Origin: Lepidurus packardi
Taxonomy: Eukaryota > Arthropoda > Branchiopoda > Notostraca > Triopsidae
Length of the DNA stretch: 64,000 bases
Reading direction: 5' to 3'
Assembly (NCBI GenBank): GCA_023053545.1
Contig: JAKZAN010000002.1
Coordinates: 4,696,375 to 4,760,374, forward strand
Shown: in pieces, positions 40,387-52,557 of the stretch
How positions within the stretch are numbered: the stretch's first letter is position 1
Layout: each line of letters opens with the position of its first letter
Made by a program: the position numbers and the translations under genes
The notes under the pieces: generated by a model
What the model saw: only the letters and a program-made list of their open reading frames with translations
What the model was told of the DNA's origin: nothing
Databases searched by the model: none

Positions 40387-43300
40387 TTAACGAGCAGTTC
40401 CCGGTCGTCGAAATGGAGGTCTGCGCGTCATATTTCCTCCTAAGGATCTCCTCATGGGCGGTCCTCGACGATGGGCGTGTGGTCCTGCACTTTTCTTTCG
40501 GCTCAAGCCACTAATCTTGGTAGGCGGGTCTCGCAAGGCAAAGCTTTTGGCATAATGCCCCAGGTGCAGCTCTTTGAAATTAAAGATACGTCGAACTTCT
40601 TTGGGAAAGGCTGCGTAGGACCTCACAAACGACACATAACCTGCCAAAAAAGCCCAAGATATATAGTATATACATTCACATTCACAAACGAAAGAAAAAA
40701 AGGGGCGAAAAAAGGTTATTACGGTCCTAGCCATTATTCTTGAGCTTCTTGGAGCGTCCAGCTAGTTGCTAGTTGCCTCTTAAATAATTCAAAGGGACAA
40801 GCCAGTAGTTATCTTTCCCAAGAGAGCCAAAAGAGAATGGGGGGGGGGGGGAGATTGCATTTTAAAAGAGAAACTGGCTGCCTTATTGTGTGTACTTTTA
40901 GAGCTAATGGCTCTCCAGCCCGCCCCTTTGGCTAATGAACTCGTACGACCTGCTCATTAAACCCTAAATCAACATAGCGAACAAAACTGACCTCATTAGA
41001 CCTGTCTAATAACCGGTTAAACTTTTAAAGATGCGCATGCTTTGAGCTCCTACAACTTCTCTTTTCATTCCTTTCAATTCTTTGCGCTGGGCTATTATCA
41101 AAAATAATTTGCTAGCTTCTTTCACATCTCAGGTGGATTTGCATACAACACATCTATGCGCTACACGAAGTAGATGCTTAAAACGTCACCTTTGAACCTC
41201 AATTCGTTACTAGGTGATCAGAAGACAATGAAGTTCGGCACTTTTTTTCAGTTGCGGTGGCAAATGAAGTACCCTAATACGCCTTATTAGCATAAACAAT
41301 AAAGTAATTACAATGGAAAGAACGTAAACATTAGATCATACAAGTCTGCTGCTTCATGGCATGAAATTTTCATTGTTGGGGCTTCCAAGTTCGAAAAATT
41401 GTCTAAAACGCCCTTCCATTCCAAGCCGATAGCACTCATTTCACTGTTGGCTACTGTGCGACTAACGGTAACGTTCTTTCCATTTTCCGGATTTGCTGGG
41501 AAGTTACTGTTAGGCAAAGCAACGCGATACGCAAAACCGAGTTTAACTGCATTTCTTCAGCTTAATAATTGTCCATGATTTTAAGAATTATACAAAAAGG
41601 ACCACTGTACTATTAAGGCACTATTAAAAACGTTTCTACGCTTCACAAAGTCTAATATAATATAATAATAATAATAGAAAAATGACCAGAATACGTAAAT
41701 AAGAGTAGGAAACAGAACAGCTTTCCTTTCTGAGGATTAAACTATCTCAAACTCCTTATTGACGCTGTTGAAGGGTATTAGTATCTTAAGTACACAAGTA
41801 AAGCGCTTTTCCTTTACCTTTGGAGGCTGACTGATGCAAGTCGGGGTTCCCCAGTACCAATTCCTCAAACTTGAGTTGCAAGCGTGTGGCTACATCTTCC
41901 ATGGACCCACCAGACTGGAATAATCATTCCCCAAAAAATGTCTGTTATTACTCGCTTTCCTCTAAATTCTTTTCTCACACTTGTCATACAACAATGTGCC
42001 TCGAAGTTAAGGGTAAAAAGCGAAAAGATGAAAAAATTCTGTTGCGTCACCTGGGAATGCGTCTTGGGCAGTGTGTCGAGGAACTCTTCTGCGTTCTTTT
42101 CCACCAAACTGTACCAAATCAATTCTTTAGTATTTCGCAGCGGAGCATCTCTCCCCTCCTCCCCCCGGAAAAGGCATAAATTGGAACAATAAATCAAGAA
42201 TCATGCTTACTCGACGCCTCGCTGGCCCATCATGGACACAAAGCCTGCTTGTGACGGATCCAAGAATGTTAACGCCGAACCCTGGTTGCCCAACCGGGCC
42301 GTCCGACCCACCCGATGGACATAGTCTTCGGCTTTAATCGGCGGATTGTACTGAATGATCCAATCCACCTCTGGGAAATCCAAACCCCGGGCAGCCACGT
42401 CCTTTTAAATAATAACCATCACGATTATTATCGAAAAAAAGAGGGGGGCAAGAAGAAGAACATAACAAAAATGTATAACAATCGGTTGATAACACGACAT
42501 TCAATTCAATGGCCAAGGCATTCTCCAACAATAGAGCCTCAAGTCAAAATTTCCCATTTACAATAACCCATAAGAGCGGAAGGTTTTTCAATCCTGCTGC
42601 GTTTCACCTGATTTAAGTTTAACCCCTGCTGTAACCCCTGTCAGCGCGAATTATCGGAGGTTGCCGGCTTTTATTGTTGATAAAAGGCGGGAGGGCCTGA
42701 AAAGGGAAGGGGGCAACATTCTTGAAAATCGTTGTAACCTGCCGCGCAACAATGCCTCTAGTGGTCCCTGCCGTGTTGGGCCAAAGAGGTAGAAGAAATC
42801 TGGGTAAAAAGAAGTTTGTTTGAACCGGTGAAGAAGGAGGAGGAAGAGGAAAAGAAGGTAAATGTGGTAAGGAAGAAGAGTGCACACAACTTGTCCCTGT
42901 CAGGAAAGGCGGCCAAAGGGTCTATATCATCGCTTGCCCGCGTGAGTCTAATGAGAAACGAAGCGATCAACGTTCAAGACCCCCTTCCGATGATCCCAGG
43001 TTTCCGAGTTGGACCAGGAGCTCCGTAGGGAACCACCACATTGACCACATACTGCGGCTTCCCCCTTTTACTCTTCAAAGGGAGTCAGGAAACAGAGAAG
43101 GGCCTCTCATGTTCTGCCCGCGTCCCTAAAACGCTTGGCTTAGAAAAACATCCCCAGTTTTTAACGCATTCTTAAAACGCAAAATAATGGCCCTGGCATC
43201 CCATTTGCGTTTCTTATACAGTCGGGCGATTAAATATAGCAGCCGGTGTGATTAGGTGGAACAAAGCCAAGAGGCTAATTGAACTTACGCACGGCACGCC

Positions 43301-46300
43301 TCCATCTTCCCTCCAGGTTCTTGCAACTTCAATTCAAAAGCTTTGAAATAGCGTTTATCTCTTTCTTTTCCTTAATGTAGTTGTCGTTTTGTTGTTTCTA
43401 TAAATAAAAGTGTGTGGCGTTTAAGGGCAAACAGATGCTGTTCGTTTAGCTCACTCGTGGAAGATCACGGAAGATCGTGGACGCGAGATGCAATGGAATT
43501 TAAACAGATTGTTAGTAATTTACACCCGTAAAGTAAGTTTTAATAATTACTTTATTACCATAAACTATCTGAGAAGGATTAGGATTATTCTTTGTTGGAC
43601 AAACTTGGAAAGTTTGGGGTAATTATGAAAGGAACGGGAATGAGGAACAATGAGAATGTAATGAAAGGGATTTGGGATTGAATGTAATTTAGACAATGGA
43701 GAGTTGAGACAATTCATCTTACCTTATTTGTAAGTTTAATTAGATTACTAGGCACTCCACAAAAAAAGGTCGTAATGTTATTGCAGTGAGTTATTGCGGG
43801 ACTTTTTTCTAGGCTATTAAATACGGTAGAATTAGAATAAAACAATGGTAACGTTACAAGTATTCTGTAATGAGTACCAATTAGGAGGGAATTTACGAAC
43901 CGAACTTGTACAAGTACTGCAAATGAAACCGTGTTAAAGCTAACAACTGCGAAATTAAAAGGAAATTAGAACAAAACTACGTTAAAAGTATGACAATTGC
44001 CTGCAGTGGAGGACATTTAGTCTACATGACTTGAAACATCGAAACCTTTTAACCAATTTTAAGGAACTACTGCGAACTGTGCTCAACAAAGACAATCTAA
44101 CTCTATAGGCTACTTATTGTACCCTCTCTTAGCCAACAATGAAATTTCCATAACTTCTACACCACTCTATCATTCACAAAAATTTTTCAACAATGAAAGT
44201 TTCAAAGAAGCTAGCTTGGCTAAAGCGGATACTCCCCACTGCAACCATGAATGTTTTACTTTTATTCCAAAAACTTTCCCAACAAGGAAACTTTCTTGGC
44301 TAAAACGGATCCTCTCCATTGCCACCACGAAAATTTGACTTTTCCTCGAAACGAATTTCAGCAATAGCGAAATTTCTACAATAATGAAACCTTATCCTTT
44401 GTGAAAACTTCTCAAGAATGAAAGTTTGACTCCAACAACGAAAATTCCCTAATGACTATTTCTTATCCGCTCTCTCCCTCAACAATCTATACCAGCGAAA
44501 CTCTTCTATCACTACTAAAGACTTGCTGTAACAAAGAAAGTTTCCATGAAGTTTCAAATGTTCCATCTTGGCTTAAACGGATGTTCCCTACTACAACAAC
44601 GAAAATTTCCTTACTTCCATGGCAATTCCACTGCAATAACGAAAAATTCCTTCCCAATTGCATCCAACCTTCGATGGCAACAATGAAAAGTAGAATGTAA
44701 CCCAACATAATCGTAATTCTACTGTGCAACAGTGTTCTTTCCGCCAGATGGCCGTTTTGACAACAATCGAACTATGGCCAAACGCGGACGGATTTAGTAG
44801 GAACATTAAAAAGGGCGCAGTATTCAAATCCGCGTGTCAATAATCGAAATCCGAGTGTCTAACCACTGTCTCTGGCCAACACATCTTTTCAGCCAATCGT
44901 AAGATCAGGAATGCTCTGTTTTTCGGGGTGAAAATGAGTCACGCTTGCTGAAGAAGCTGGCAACAGGTCAGTTCGCAGTAGGGAGTTTATGGCGAGTGAC
45001 GAAAACGTGTGTGGGATTGCATAAACTGGTACTGCACTGCCATTTTTACGAGTCTTCGCAGGCCAGTTTCAAGTTGGGCATGCCAAACAGCCATTGAGCT
45101 CAAACGCCATGTGCCATGCAACATGCATGACGCATAGGGAACCCCGCTAACAGGCTTACGAGCTCAACAATCGCAGCACCTGAATTATTGCTTCAGCCAT
45201 AAACGCATAAGGAGATGGAACCTTTAGCTCTTCAGCATGGAGCTCATCATACCAATAGATAAAATGCTTGTCTTTCTGTCCCTCTTTCTCCTCTTGTCTC
45301 TGACTACGTCGACTGACTACAATAGGAAGAAAAGTAGATATACAAAAAGGAAGAAGTAGCGCTCCCAACCCCGAATAAGTTTCGACTTTTCTTCCTACTG
45401 AGAGTGCAAACACATTTGCCTGCGTGAAGTGCATGGGGAATTTGGCTCCCGTGAAGTAGCCCCGCATCTTTCATTCCGCGTTTGGGATCCCAGTTTACCA
45501 TTTTGGTTTTCTTAAGCATTGGCAGACGCTCTAGTCAATACATTCACAGCAGGCGCCAACGTTTCACATATAAACACATCCACGTCGTAGAGACGATACA
45601 GCTCTGAGCTGCTTCCTTAAATCTAGCCTTAACTCGCCCACCTTGCTTACAGGCCACGCCCACCTAGTTCCCTCACAGGGCTCCTTGGGGATTTGGAGAG
45701 AGATTTGGAAAGCATTTACGGGGTCTTAACAATACACATGCCCATATGCAATAGTAACAATTCAAGCACGCGACCCCTACGGTGCCACCAGAGCCCCCTG
45801 TGGTGGACACGATGTGCGGCTGATCAAACTTTGAGATGAGTCAAGCGTTCTAAAAGGAGATGATAGAAAAGGATACTTTTTCCGTTAAAATCAAAGGATT
45901 GACCATTTTTTTCTGAAAGATCCGTATGGAATTTCTTCCATGAATGCGGCTCAATTCCTATACTCGAATTTTTCGAATTTTTTCGATTTTTCAAACTTCG
46001 AAATTTTCAGTTTTCTTCGTTGAAACTTAACATTTTTAAAAATTTTTCGATTGAACTTTTAACTTTTCAAGTTCTTTTTTTCTCCTTGTGGCTTGGAAAG
46101 TTTCAGTATTTTTCGTTGCGACTTGAAATTTTCACAATTTTCTGAAACTTTGAACTTTTCAAGTTTTTTTTTTCTCCTTGCGACTTTGAAAGTTTAGTAT
46201 TTTTCGTTGAGACGTGAAATTTTCACAATTTTTTCGCGAAGACTTTTGAAATTCTCAAAAGTTTTTGTCGAGACTTGGAAATTTTAGCATGGTATTAACA

Positions 46301-49300
46301 TGAAATTAACATGGTAATTTAACATATGTTAAAAAAGGTTGGAAGTATTTACGAGGACCGTAAGTGATCCACGCTTTCGATAATATGCTCGTTATTTACA
46401 TTTGAGCTAAGTGTATTAAGATGAGGGTTTTTTAATGTTATTCGGTAGAGGTTATTATTTTTTTAAATCTCCGGTAGTGGCTTAGGCTAATAGGGAAAAG
46501 ATTGTGAAAATTCTTTGGGAATGATAAAGGATTGTGGGAAAAGCGCGTAACTTGGGTTCGGAAATAAGTATTTTAAAAAGGGAGGGAGATTATAACTTCA
46601 GGGGCGGTCAATTGTCGTCGCAAAGCTAGCTCATTTATCAAGCTCGGACTTTTCCTCGGCAGGAGGCTGATACTATTAGACATGGTGCGGCGGCCGTTTC
46701 ATTCAAGTCTCCCTTTTGTGTAAAGGTTTTCAGAGCAGCCATCGCACCTGCGTTACAACAGCGTGCGAAAGTTATCAGCAGTTTCAACCTCAATATCCTC
46801 CAAATGACTGCCTTTGCAACCCATTAGCTTTGACGTGAACTTTATCCTGGCTCCCGCCTAGTTTTCTTCTCCTTTTTCTCATTTTTCTCCTCTTTTTGCC
46901 TTTCATTTCCTACTCTACACATTTCATTGCAAAAAGTACTTCCTATTGGAAGTACTTTCAGTAAAAATTACCTTCAGTAATCACTTTCAACCAGAGGCCA
47001 ATAGAAACTATTTGCAAACTAACCCAAAGTAGGGTTGCAACCATGAAAGTTTGAATCCAACAATGAAAAAGTCCCTGCAACAACGACCTAGTCATCGAGG
47101 GAGGTTAACTAACGTTGTAAACACTGAAACATGAAACAAACTGGAAAAAACGATGAAAAACAATCAACTTTACAATGCCATAACTGAACCATGGCAGTGT
47201 AACAGTGAAATGGCTCCCGTCTACCGTAGCTTATTGATGCGGAATAATCACAGATGGCGCTGATTTGTGTTATTGTTTGGAATCCACGTTTTGAATCCAA
47301 CAGTGAGAAAGTCACTGCAAGGACGACCTAGTCATTGATCGAGGTAACTAACGTTGTAAACTATGAAACCGAATGGAAACAATGAAATTTGCAATGCCAT
47401 AATGAAACATGGCAGTGCAACAATGAATTTAGATCGCAAAAAGAAACTGGCAGGGTTACAATGAATGTTTTATGGCATCAACGCAATTTGCACGGCGCAA
47501 GGCTTACTATACCATGCAACAATGAAGTATAGAGTCCAACGTGGGAAAATATCGACCGTAACAATGAAAATGTATGCAAGCCAAACTCTTCTTTAAGTGA
47601 ATAAACTTTTTTTAACTGATTTTTTAAACATTCCTTGGATGCGTTGATGCGATAATAACAATTTTGACTGCAACAATGAAAAAGAAAAGTTTCTATTTGA
47701 GCTGAAATAATTAGATTCCCAGTGCCACAATATAATGTTGCATCACTTAAAATTGCATTGCAGTCATGATGGAACATTTGAAACTTCATTGAAACTTCAT
47801 TGTTACAGCAAGTCTTTAGAATTGATGCAAGAGTTTCGCTGGTATAGATTGTTGAAGGAGAGAGCGGACAACAAGTAGTCATTAGGGTTAGGGATTTTTC
47901 GTTGTTGGATTCAAACTTTCATTTTTGAGAAGTTTTCACAAGGGATAAGGTTTCGTTGTTGTAGAAATTTCATTATTGCTGAAATTCGTTTCGAGGAAAA
48001 GTCAAACTTTCGTAGTGGCAGTGGATAGGATCCGTTTTAGCCAAGAAAGTTTCATTGTTGGGAAAGTTTTTGAAATTCTTTTGGAATAGAAGTAATACAT
48101 TCATGACTGCAGTAGAGAGTATCCACTTTTGCTAAGATAGCTTCGTTGAAACTTTCATTGTTGAAAAATTTTGCAGCACTTAAAATTGCATTGCAGCCAT
48201 GAACCTTCACTGCAACAATGCAATTCCTATGATATTGCTACAATGAAAGTTACCTCCCATTGCAACAGTGATTTCTCCAGTGTCAGCTCCAAAAATTACG
48301 ATCACATTTCACGTTGCCATAAAGTTTCGACAACAATAAGTCAACAAAGAAGTCTTCTAAAAACTGTCAAAAAAAGAACTGAAAATTCCTGCAATGTTTT
48401 TCACTCCAACAATGAAAAAAGGTGTTTTATCTTAAGGCAAAAGCTTCCCAATGTGAGGCTTTCGGCAATTAAATCCGACCCGAAAAAAGTCTGATTTCGA
48501 AAGAAAAAAAAATGAATAAAAAAATCTTAATTATAATCGCAATAAAAACGTCAAAAAAATCCCAAACCAAATCTCTTCACCCCAAAATTACGTCCCCCTA
48601 TTTTTAATTACTTTCTATAAAATAATCTGTTATTTTAATTTCCCGAAAATCTCCTCCCCCGAACTCTTCTCTCTCTCAAAAAAAAGAGGTTAAAAAAACC
48701 GGGTTTAGCTCCCAACAATTTCAACGCAATTCCAGCTTTGCATTCCCCCCAAGAAAAGTCTGTCTGCAGAAACCCTTAAAAAAAACTGCTTAAAAAGCAA
48801 TTTAAATTAAGCTAAGAACCTTAAATCACCCAAGGCCTTTACATCCGTTCAATGTCACACCGTAATATTAAGCTAATTAAACTTACGAAAACATAAAAAG
48901 CCAAAACGACCCTCAAATTCTCCCTAAATACTCCTTTTTTTGGTTTCCCCTCACCAACCCGCCTTCTTCTCTAAACTTGGCTGTAATGAGTTCTATATAT
49001 TCTATATATTCTTTATAGACAGTCCATTTGTAACTCTAGGAACATAAATCAAGATAGATGAAGGGGGGAAAAGCTTGAACTTACCGTGCAAAACAAGACT
49101 CCTGACGCAGCTGCGCGAAAACTCTTGAAAATCTCGGTCCGCTCCTGAACCAACCCCAAAGGGTTAAAAAAAAAAAAAAAAAAATAGTTTTTAGTGCATT
49201 ACAAGCTAGTCTAGTCCATTATACATAAGCCCCGCCAGCAGTCCCATGGGAGGGGTTTTTCAATGCAAAATTCCTAGAAATTTTCTACTCTAGTTGTCCA

Positions 49301-52300
49301 TCATCCATATTCAATTAGCAGAACGGATCACGCGCATAAGTTGTTGGTGAGGCGAAAGAAGGAGCGAGAGAAAGAGAGAGATCATAATATACCATAAAGA
49401 AAACTTTAAAACTCCCCAAACCCGAATCGGAAAATCAAATAAGAATGTAAAAAAAAAAAAAAAAAAAAAAAAGAAATTTAAAAATTTAAAGCGCGCGTTG
49501 TTTGACTCGAGCGCTTGAGCGCCCAGCTGTTAAGCCCCCACGACTTGCTGAATTTTTAAAAAAATTACAAAAAAAAAAAAATCCTCAGAAACGAAGATGG
49601 ATGGAGCGTCCAAAAAGCAGCTGGGCGTTGACAGACCCCCAAACGCCAAAGTCAAAGCGTTAGGGCCTACAGCAGGCCCGCATTTGCATGCATTACCCAA
49701 GTTAGTCAGCTCAGCTACTTATTTAAACGCCCCTTTTTGGTCCGGACCACACCACGGCTACTCTTATTCCGTAAGGGAGTGAGCGTTTTCTACAAGGCAA
49801 ATGGACCATTCCCATAAACTTGGACGCAAACAGTAACGTCGTCCCAACTGTGAGACGTTATCGCGAGCTAGACATCAGATACGATGAGTTATACCTTTTG
49901 CAACATGTTCCCGTGTAGTTTATAGTAATCAATACTCTCGCCAGCACGCAGAGCCTGGCAATACGTCGAAAAAAAAATAAAAAAAATTGAATTATTCAAA
50001 AAAATTTAGGATTTTTTTTTTTACTTCGGAGAATAAGGTGGTGTGAAAGTCGACCATATCTTGCGTGGAGAGGAAAATGCAGGCTTTCTTCCTCAATTTG
50101 CCACAGTGCCATAGTACGAAGGCGGACAAGGTGATGAGACGAAGTTTGGGGGGCACGAACGTGAAGTAATGCTTCAAATGCGCGGGAGTCGTGAGAAATC
50201 CGGGGTTGGCGGTGTCTTCTGAGAGGCTGATGGTGAGGAAATCTTTGGCGCTGGCCAAACCGGCGAGTTTTTCCACGCCAGAGCTCAAAGTGGCAGACAG
50301 TAATGCGGTTTGCAACTCGGTTTTGTTTTGTCCTTGATGGTTTTTGATGATTTCCATGATCCTATAGAAGGTTAAGAGAGGTTAGTTTCAGAAAAGTGAG
50401 GTTAGGGTAAGAAAGTAAGGGGGTTTGGGACAGTTTTACTTGGTTACGTCCTTCTCGTAACCCATGTCGAGGAGACGGTCGGCTTCATCCATGATTAGGA
50501 AGCGCAGTTTGTGGAAACTGAGGTTTTTGGTGCTCGATAAGTGGTCTAATAGACGGCCCGTGGTGCAGACCAAGATGTTAAAGCCTTTTCGAATACGAGC
50601 TTTCTCGGATTTCTTCTTTTCGCCCCCAACGAGGTAGCCAGGCACTACCCAGGTGAATGGCTAGAATTAAAAATGAATTATGAAAGGTTTTTACATCGGT
50701 TATTTAGTAAAGTATTAGGCAATGAAGTGAAATTGAGTTAGTTAATAAATACTAAATTTATATTCTAACTAATTTCCAAGCCAATATTGGAATTTATCTC
50801 AGAAATTAGCGCATTTAAGTTAGTTTCCAGTAGTGATTCCGCTTTGATATGCGAATACGACAAACTTGCTAATATATTGGACGATTGACAGATTCAATAA
50901 GAAAGAAATGATAGAATTAATTGAATTTCTTAACTAAAGATGAAATTACTACGAAACTAGAGTAAAACAAAGATGTAAACGTTTGATTTTGCACTATACA
51001 ACGAATATGATAATAAACTGAATAAGTAAAGGCTAAATTAACAGCATAGTAAGCAATTAAAGACGAAATTAGGTAATTAATTTGTAAATTCAGTAAATAA
51101 TGATTAAACCGAGAAATTTCTGAGTGGAATAAAGTGCCATTAATGTAAATTAAGTAACTAAACTGTTACAATAAACTAACTTGAAAGTAAATGTGAAATT
51201 TATAAATAAAATTAGGCGATTTTAGAGCATTTTAAGCAATTTCGAAGTAAAATTACATAATTTTAGAACCAATTGAGTGTTAAAAGAGAAAATGTTACAG
51301 TCAAGCTTTACCTTAGTGAGCTTGACGAAGATTTGGTACGTTTGCAGTACCAATTCGCGGGTCGGGACGATAACCAGAGCAAAAATACCATCAGCTCTGG
51401 TAGTTTTCGGTCTCATAACTTGCAAAACCTTCAAAGAACGTCAAATGTTATCATATTAACGAGCTTAACGCCTTTTGTCGAGTACCTGGACAATAGGAAT
51501 GGCGTAAGATAACGTTTTGCCACTGCCAGTTTGCGATTTGACCAACACATTTCTTCCTTGAAGGAGTTCAGGAATGGCTCTCATTTGCACTGACGTCATT
51601 TCAGTAATCTGCATCTCTTTCTCCAACGTTGCTTTCTATAAAAGTAAAAAAACGACAGAAATTACAGAAAGATAAGAATTTATAACGCTTTGAAGTAACG
51701 TTTGTATACCAAATGATCGTGAATCTCAATGTTTTGGAAATTCTCCGAAGAAAACAAAGTTTCTTTGGTAGAGTCAACTTGCTGTTTTTCCATACTAGGA
51801 ACAGCAGGATTGGAGCCAAATAAAGAAGAAATGAAGGTGCCAGGTTGGATAACTTTGGCATTAGCAGGTTTAGCTGGCTTGTCGGGATTATCATATTGTA
51901 AGCCTTCTGCAGGTTGTCTTTTCAACTTCAAGGATGATTCTTCTGGGGAATCTTCTTGGGATTTCTTCTGGAAGATGTTTGAGCTAGAAACTGGGGTTTG
52001 TGGGAGGTTAACAGCAGTTGTGACACTGTTAATAGGTTCTTTAGCTAGGTTTGATAAGACGGCTGTACTGTTGGTGGTAGGTTTCTTGCGAATACGCGCA
52101 ACTTGTCTCCGGATTAGTTTCGAGGGAACTTTCGTTGTTGACACCGCTGATTTTTCGGATAACTTGGGCTTCTTGGCCGTAAAACTCATTAAAGGGTCTC
52201 GAGCTGCCTTTTTAATCCCAATTCCAGTCTCCTAAAAAAAACAGAAATGGAATTAAATTAACGATCGGATTTGTAATGTTATATTGTATTTATGTAATGG

Positions 52301-52357
52301 AAATCCAACCTGTATGCTACTTCTATTGCTGGTTACATTAAGAAGCATTTCTTCCAT
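40387..52357 (-). CDS. DDX31: DEAD-box RNA helicase DDX31 / Dbp7
   Basis: Twelve exons on the minus strand: 52357-52310, 52231-51710, 51635-51486, 51428-51312, 50660-50440, 50361-50025, 49954-49895, 49144-49085, 42401-42211, 42150-42051, 41914-41818, 40640-40387. All borders are GT-AG and phases agree, giving 718 residues (human about 850, yeast Dbp7 about 740). Visible motifs: Q-motif [10 protein letters not shown] (203-212), motif I SQTGSGKT (224-231), PTREL (262-266), DEAD (337-340), SAT (375-377), TDVAARGLD (505-513) and HRVGRTAR (534-541). The signature [15 protein letters not shown] (291-305) and the C-terminal DUF4217 part around [15 protein letters not shown] mark the DDX31 branch. 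The family works in the nucleolus on early 60S particles. Oddities: motif Ib reads TTGR (312-315) instead of TPGR, and intron 8 is 6.7 kb while most others are 60-670 bp. Confidence 0.93.
44100..44700. repeat. CAACAATGAAA cluster; left arm of an inverted duplication at 44190-44575
   Basis: CAACAATGAAA-type words (also CAACAACGAAA, CAATAACGAAA) occur about every 30-50 bp. Between them, TTGGCTAAA(A/G)CGGAT recurs. The part 44190-44575 is an inverted copy of 47785-48170: shared words are TTGACTTTTCCTCGAAACGA, CAATCTATACCAGCGAAACT and AAAGACTTGCTGTAACAA. Confidence 0.85.
46000..46265. repeat. Degenerate T-rich tandem units, period about 91 bp
   Basis: The words TTTTTCTCCTTG(T/C)G, AGTATTTTTCGTTG and GAAATTTTCACAATTTT recur twice. 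Low complexity. Confidence 0.7.
47035..47600. repeat. CAACAATGAAA repeat family, copies B and C
   Basis: 47213-47600 is the direct partner of 26340-26740. A shorter neighbouring copy at 47035-47212 repeats GAATCCAACAATGAAAAAGT, ACGACCTAGTCAT and AACTAACGTTGTAAAC, so the unit is locally tandem. Confidence 0.85.
47620..48425. repeat. Right arm of the inverted duplication plus further CAACAATGAAA words
   Basis: 47785-48170 pairs in reverse with 44190-44575 across about 3.2 kb. From 48170 to 48425 the motif switches back to the plus orientation (GCAACAATGCAATT, CTACAATGAAAG, CAACAATGAAAAA). Confidence 0.85.
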
Positions 52358-52496
52358 TTTTTTAAATAGATTTTGGGAGTGGAAGCAGCGTTTAAATTAA
52401 CCTAATGCCTTTAATTCAGTGTTGACCACGTGCAAGAAACTAAACAGCAACTTCAGGCTCCGCCTATTGCAATTCTTAACAAAATACACAGCAAAT

Positions 52497-52557
52497 GCCA
52501 TCTGACGGCTTAGTAAGGAAAAAATTTCTACGTTATTTGAAAGTGACGCGCTTTCGC
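52497..52557. promoter_or_regulatory. DDX31 upstream elements: CTCF-like site and shared 22-bp block
   Basis: GCCATCTGACGGCT at 52497-52510 resembles the core of an arthropod CTCF site (reverse AGATGGC with CCG upstream). The block containing GAAAGTGACGCGCTTTCGC ends at 52557 and is 21/22 identical to one upstream of NO66. Both lie 140-200 bp upstream of the DDX31 start codon. Confidence 0.5.

Larger units (their letters stand above)
42402..49084 (-). other. Long, repeat-filled intron 8 of DDX31
   Basis: It separates the exon ending GVLFCT from the exon beginning DVAARGLD, in phase 0, so no exon is missing between them. It contains the inverted duplicates at 44190-44575 and 47785-48170, the CAACAATGAAA copy at 47035-47600, simple T-rich repeats at 46000-46260 and a GC-richer open-frame island at 42750-43030. 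Confidence 0.85.

Noticed and set aside
45156-45519. Overlapping minus-strand open frames of 71 and 103 codons in DDX31 intron 8
   Set aside because: No family resemblance or splice support, and DDX31 reads through without them.
44452-47882. Similar open frames on opposite strands (both reading [12 protein letters not shown])
   Set aside because: The similarity comes from the inverted DNA duplication; there is no sign of coding constraint.
44100-48425. CRISPR-like reading of the regularly spaced CAACAATGAAA motif
   Set aside because: The motif is only 11 bp and degenerate, the spacing is irregular, and the spacers themselves are duplicated between copies; this is a eukaryotic repeat.
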